Below are positions 6,907 to 8,820 of a DNA stretch of 8,820 nt, in pieces. The number at the start of each line of letters is the position of its first letter. Position 1 is the stretch's first letter. The notes below the pieces were generated by a model. That model saw nothing but the letters and a program-made list of their open reading frames with translations. It was not told where the DNA came from and made no database searches. Source of the stretch: an uncultured Dorea sp. (lineage in GTDB: Bacteria > Bacillota > Clostridia > Lachnospirales > Lachnospiraceae); NCBI GenBank assembly GCA_910578455.1, contig CAJTQA010000067.1, positions 1 to 8,820 on the forward strand. Reading direction: 5' to 3'. The translations under genes and the position numbers were made by a program.

Positions 6907-7908
6907 ATGTATCATTTGAGGTTTCAGGGAACCCACTATGACATAGGGCTGAGGTGGGGAACCCGCTTATTTGGGCATGGGAAATTATTATTGGAGAACG
7001 TTCCGTTCCCAATTACGGAGGAACGGATAGAATTTGCGAAGAAGTGCCGCTCGTATTATGAGGAGTGGTATCCGGAAATCCTTGAGGAGATCCGGGGGAT
7101 TGCCGAAGGGCAGAAGGAAGAGGGCGCGCTTTTTGAGGCGGTTTTATTTGGCATGTACTGCATGATGCCGGAGCAGAAATGCTCCTGCTTTGCTTTCCGG
7201 GAGGGGGAGCATGTGCTGCTTGCCAGAAACAGTGACTTCTTGACGGAACTTGAGAGGCTTTATATGAACTGCATGTATAGGTTTTCCGGCGCATCCTATG
7301 GGTTTTCCGGGAATACGACTGCATTTGCGGAGATGGAGGACGGTGTAAATGAGTATGGGCTGGCCGTTGGACTTACCTCCGTGTACCCAAGTGTGCTGGG
7401 ATATGGGATGAACGCAGGGATGCTTTTGCGCTGCGGGCTTGAAAAATGCAGAAACGTAGAAGAGTTCGTGCAATTTTTAGAGAAGGCGCCCATTGCCTCC
7501 AGCCAGACCTTTACGGCCGCAGACAGAAGTGGGGAGGCAGCGCTTATTGAGTGCAATCCAGAGAAGATGGAAGTCTGCTCTGTGGATGAAAAGAATCACT
7601 TTGTCTCGGCGGTCAATGCATTTAATCTGCCCGGCATGAGAAAGTACCGGGCAGAAGGAATCGATGACTGGAGAGCCGGGGAGCGGTATGAGACGATACA
7701 GGCGGCATTTGCACGGCACAAACAAGAGCCGTTTGCCTTTGCGGCAGATGTGCTGGGAGGAAAGTATGGATTTATGTGCCAGTATGACCGAAAGACCGGA
7801 AAGGATACGGTATGGTCGGTAATCTATGACGTGACGGGCGGGAAAATCTACCGGTGCGAGGGGAATCCTTCGAGAAAGCGTTTTTTGGAGGATAAGAGGA
7901 TTTTCTGA
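6907..7908 (+). CDS. C45-family acyltransferase/hydrolase (Ntn-hydrolase fold)
   Basis: A 333-residue protein resembling the C45 peptidase/acyl-CoA:6-aminopenicillanate acyltransferase family and, more distantly, bile salt and penicillin V hydrolases. These enzymes cut or transfer acyl amides using an N-terminal Cys freed by self-cleavage. The likely nucleophile is C92 in KCSCFAF (91-97), followed by LLARNSDF (104-111), whose R107 and D110 match the conserved Arg/Asp about 15 and 18 residues after Cys in this fold. NEYGLAVGLT (148-157) and SAVNAFN (234-240) match further active-site Asn segments. The preceding 91 residues would be the A chain or propeptide. The residue before C92 is Lys, not the Gly of the fungal enzyme. 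No signal peptide is seen, so it is probably cytoplasmic. ATG 6907 has AGGAG seven bases upstream; the frame stays open back to 6796 but without a ribosome site. Its substrate (N-acyl amino acid, bile salt, beta-lactam or other) cannot be told. Confidence 0.82.
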   Translation: MYHLRFQGTHYDIGLRWGTRLFGHGKLLLENVPFPITEERIEFAKKCRSYYEEWYPEILEEIRGIAEGQKEEGALFEAVLFGMYCMMPEQKCSCFAFREGEHVLLARNSDFLTELERLYMNCMYRFSGASYGFSGNTTAFAEMEDGVNEYGLAVGLTSVYPSVLGYGMNAGMLLRCGLEKCRNVEEFVQFLEKAPIASSQTFTAADRSGEAALIECNPEKMEVCSVDEKNHFVSAVNAFNLPGMRKYRAEGIDDWRAGERYETIQAAFARHKQEPFAFAADVLGGKYGFMCQYDRKTGKDTVWSVIYDVTGGKIYRCEGNPSRKRFLEDKRIF

Positions 7909-7928
7909 CGATTATATTTGCTGATGAA

Positions 7929-7987
7929 AAATCTCTGCTGAAATTGAGGGGTGATCGTGCCTTGGGTTTTGGCAGAGATTTATTTTT
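7929..7987. terminator. bidirectional terminator between convergent genes
   Basis: AAATCTCTGC (7929-7938) pairs perfectly with GCAGAGATTT (7972-7981). Up to seven weaker pairs can extend the stem inward, leaving a long loop. Five T residues (7983-7987) follow on the plus strand, and five A residues (7927-7931) give a T-run on the minus strand. It can therefore end both the C45 gene transcript and the LytTR transcript from the opposite side. Confidence 0.75.
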
Positions 7988-8062
7988 GCTTTCCTGCAGT
8001 TTAAATTCAAGAATTGCTGAATTGTCAAATGAGACCTGTGCGGCACCGATGTATGATAATAA

Positions 8063-8088
8063 TGTGATAAAATAATTGTGTGATAAAA
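8063..8088. repeat. direct repeat TGTGATAAAA, two copies
   Basis: TGTGATAAAA occurs at 8063-8072 and again at 8079-8088, a spacing of 16 bases, in the short AT-rich gap beyond the LytTR stop codon. A further ATGATAATAAT lies just before. I see no gene between 7909 and 8094. Confidence 0.5.
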
Positions 8089-8094
8089 GATGCG

Positions 8095-8526
8095 CTAGCT
8101 ATGTGCGTTGAAAGCTAATAAAAATTTTGCGGCAAACTGCTTGCTGAGGGTGATTTTTGTATGGTCTATCAGCGTGACTTCCTGGTAAGTTACCGTTTGT
8201 ACTTTTGCCAGCGGTACAATATAGTTCTGAGAGCATTTGATAAAGCCATATTTAGATAAATGCTCTAGTTCATTATTAAGAGTGCCGTATTTTTGAAAAC
8301 ATCCATGTGAAGTGTGAATCGTGATGATATGTTTGTGGACTTCTATATAAGAGATGTCTTTTATATAGATTTTAGAAGTGGAAGTCCTTGTTCTGCATAT
8401 GTATATCTGCTGTGCATTTATGTAAGAATCCATAGCCTGATGCAAAGCATCGGCACCATATGTTTCAATGAATGTAAGGAACTCCTTTTTTAAAGAATCT
8501 GTTTCAAGCTTATCAATATAATTCAT
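8095..8526 (-). CDS. stand-alone LytTR-domain DNA-binding protein
   Basis: A 143-residue probable transcription regulator. The C-terminal part, about residues 50-140, is a LytTR DNA-binding domain. IYIKDISYIEVHKHIITIHT (53-72) matches the family's opening beta strands, and the core FIKCSQNYIVPLAKVQTV corresponds to the usual F-x-R-x-H-x-S-Y-I-V-N segment. A closing ITLSKQFAAKF resembles the conserved (P)vSRry part. The N-terminal 45 residues are a short helical region (LKKEFLTFIETYGADALHQAMDSY) and are not a response-regulator receiver, so no phosphorylation site is evident. The ATG has only a modest AAGG upstream. It runs opposite to all other complete genes in the window. Its DNA is far more AT-rich (two 60-base samples at 17 G+C each, against 37 in alaS and 28 in the C45 gene), suggesting a different origin. 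Target genes unknown; the divergent region to its right is the first candidate. Confidence 0.85.
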   Translation of the reverse strand: MNYIDKLETDSLKKEFLTFIETYGADALHQAMDSYINAQQIYICRTRTSTSKIYIKDISYIEVHKHIITIHTSHGCFQKYGTLNNELEHLSKYGFIKCSQNYIVPLAKVQTVTYQEVTLIDHTKITLSKQFAAKFLLAFNAHS

Positions 8527-8570
8527 CTGTCATGCTACCTTTTGTTTTGATATAAATGAGAACTATAATT

Positions 8571-8589
8571 CGAGCATTGGTGCTCTTTT
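8571..8589 (+). other. small hairpin in the LytTR upstream region
   Basis: GAGCA (8572-8576) and TGCTC (8581-8585) form a perfect 5-bp stem with a TTGG loop, followed by four T residues on the plus strand. In that direction it looks like a weak terminator. On the minus strand it would sit in the LytTR leader RNA. Confidence 0.35.
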
Positions 8590-8590
8590 G

Positions 8591-8619
8591 TTCATATATA
8601 TAAACACTTAAAATGACAA
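8591..8619 (-). promoter_or_regulatory. possible promoter of the LytTR gene
   Basis: On the minus strand TTGTCA (8619 to 8614) is a five-of-six -35. TATGAA (8596 to 8591) lies 17 bases downstream as a four-of-six -10, inside a TATATATATG run. Transcription would start about 8584, leaving a leader near 58 bases. Other alignments in this AT-rich tract are possible. Confidence 0.3.
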
Positions 8620-8678
8620 AAACTGACGCATGTTTGCAAAAAATATGAACAAATTTCCGGATATGCTGTTGAAAGTGC

Positions 8679-8775
8679 GTGATATGTGGTGAAGGGTGTT
8701 ATTGGGTATTTATGTTTGGGGGGAATATGGTAGAATATGGGTGGGAAAGATAATGTAGATTTGATGATGGATAAT
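8679..8775. other. 97-base C-free, G-rich tract (G-free on the minus strand)
   Basis: By direct reading there is no C on the plus strand between C8678 and C8776, while 36 of the 97 bases are G. It includes G-runs at 8694-8696, 8704-8706, 8718-8723, 8739-8741 and 8743-8745. A minus-strand RNA here would have 36 C and no G, the composition of a Rho loading (rut) site. Function is inferred only. Confidence 0.5.
8728..8736 (+). promoter_or_regulatory. possible extended -10 promoter overlapped by direct repeats
   Basis: TGG followed by TAGAAT (8731-8736) matches the extended -10 form TGnTATAAT with one mismatch; no good -35 is seen 17-18 bases upstream. GAATATGG occurs at 8723-8730 and 8733-8740, a 10-base pitch that puts both copies on the same DNA face across the -10. 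The direction points away from the LytTR gene. Confidence 0.3.
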
Positions 8776-8820
8776 CGGAAATTATCTATTAGAAGTGATA
8801 GGATGAAGATAATCAAGTAT
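8764..8820 (+). CDS. possible start of a plus-strand gene, cut by window edge
   Basis: An open frame begins with two adjacent ATG codons (8764 and 8767) and runs to the last base without a stop: MMDNRKLSIRSDRMKIIKY. An upstream in-frame ATG at 8737 would lie inside the candidate promoter, so the later starts are preferred. No clear ribosome binding site precedes any of them. Only 19 codons are visible, so no family can be assigned. It would be divergent from the LytTR gene. The start could also lie beyond the window, leaving this as leader DNA. Confidence 0.25.
   Translation, partial: MMDNRKLSIRSDRMKIIKY
8765..8791 (+). other. AT-rich inverted repeat near the right edge
   Basis: Positions 8765-8775 can pair with 8781-8791 as an 11-bp stem (two G-T pairs, core GATAAT/ATTATC) around the five-base loop CGGAA. 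No T-run follows on either strand, so it is not a terminator. It lies at the beginning of the possible partial gene and could affect its translation. Confidence 0.35.

Noticed and set aside
8694..8745. canonical G-quadruplex
   Set aside because: Five G-runs are present, but loops of 7, 11 and 15 bases are longer than the usual definition, so only the overall skew is reported.
8592..8816. 74-codon minus-strand frame at the right edge
   Set aside because: It would start at TTG without a ribosome site. Its odd Pro/His/Tyr/Thr-rich composition follows simply from the G-free strand.
1..8820. tRNA, rRNA, CRISPR array, insertion sequence or phage genes
   Set aside because: No cloverleaf, regularly spaced repeat array, transposase or phage-type gene could be seen on either strand.

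Overview
The window looks like a chromosomal segment of a Gram-positive, low-to-medium GC Clostridia, most likely a gut Lachnospiraceae-type organism. This is inferred from AGGAGG-type ribosome binding sites, sigma-A promoters, a cysteine-rich AlaS, and the mix of ECF sigma/zf-HC2 anti-sigma, FtsX-type permease, C45/Ntn hydrolase and LytTR genes. The assignment rests on gene style only; no species is claimed.

Layout, left to right. Positions 1-94 hold a consensus sigma-A promoter and a very short leader. Positions 95-2731 are alaS (alanyl-tRNA synthetase), complete. Two hairpins follow, the second a good intrinsic terminator. From about 2849 a new unit starts with an ECF-type promoter candidate. 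It contains an ECF sigma factor (2896-3390), an overlapping zinc-finger membrane anti-sigma factor (3380-3970), and a large FtsX/BceB-type permease with an extra N-terminal membrane domain (4014-6689). No ATPase gene accompanies the permease in the window. A three-copy 13-bp tandem repeat and a second sigma-A promoter lead into a C45-family (acyl-CoA:6-APA acyltransferase-like, Ntn-hydrolase fold) gene (6907-7908). A long hairpin that can terminate transcription in both directions separates it from a convergent stand-alone LytTR regulator (8095-8526, minus strand). The last about 290 bases are an AT-rich, oddly skewed intergenic region. It includes a 97-base stretch with no C on the plus strand, a possible extended -10 promoter, and possibly the first codons of a further plus-strand gene cut by the window edge.

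How the parts may work together: alaS is housekeeping. The sigma/anti-sigma pair is a classic membrane-signal switch, and the permease beside it is the likely effector or sensor partner, probably for envelope or antimicrobial-peptide stress (inference from the BceB-like topology). The C45 hydrolase has its own promoter with nearby palindromes, so it may be regulated separately, although no terminator stops read-through from the permease. The LytTR gene and its surroundings are much more AT-rich than the rest and may belong to a different, possibly acquired, module that continues beyond the right edge.

Nothing here is a proven new system. The most unusual items are the ATPase-less fused permease under an ECF switch and the C-free/G-rich tract upstream of the LytTR gene.
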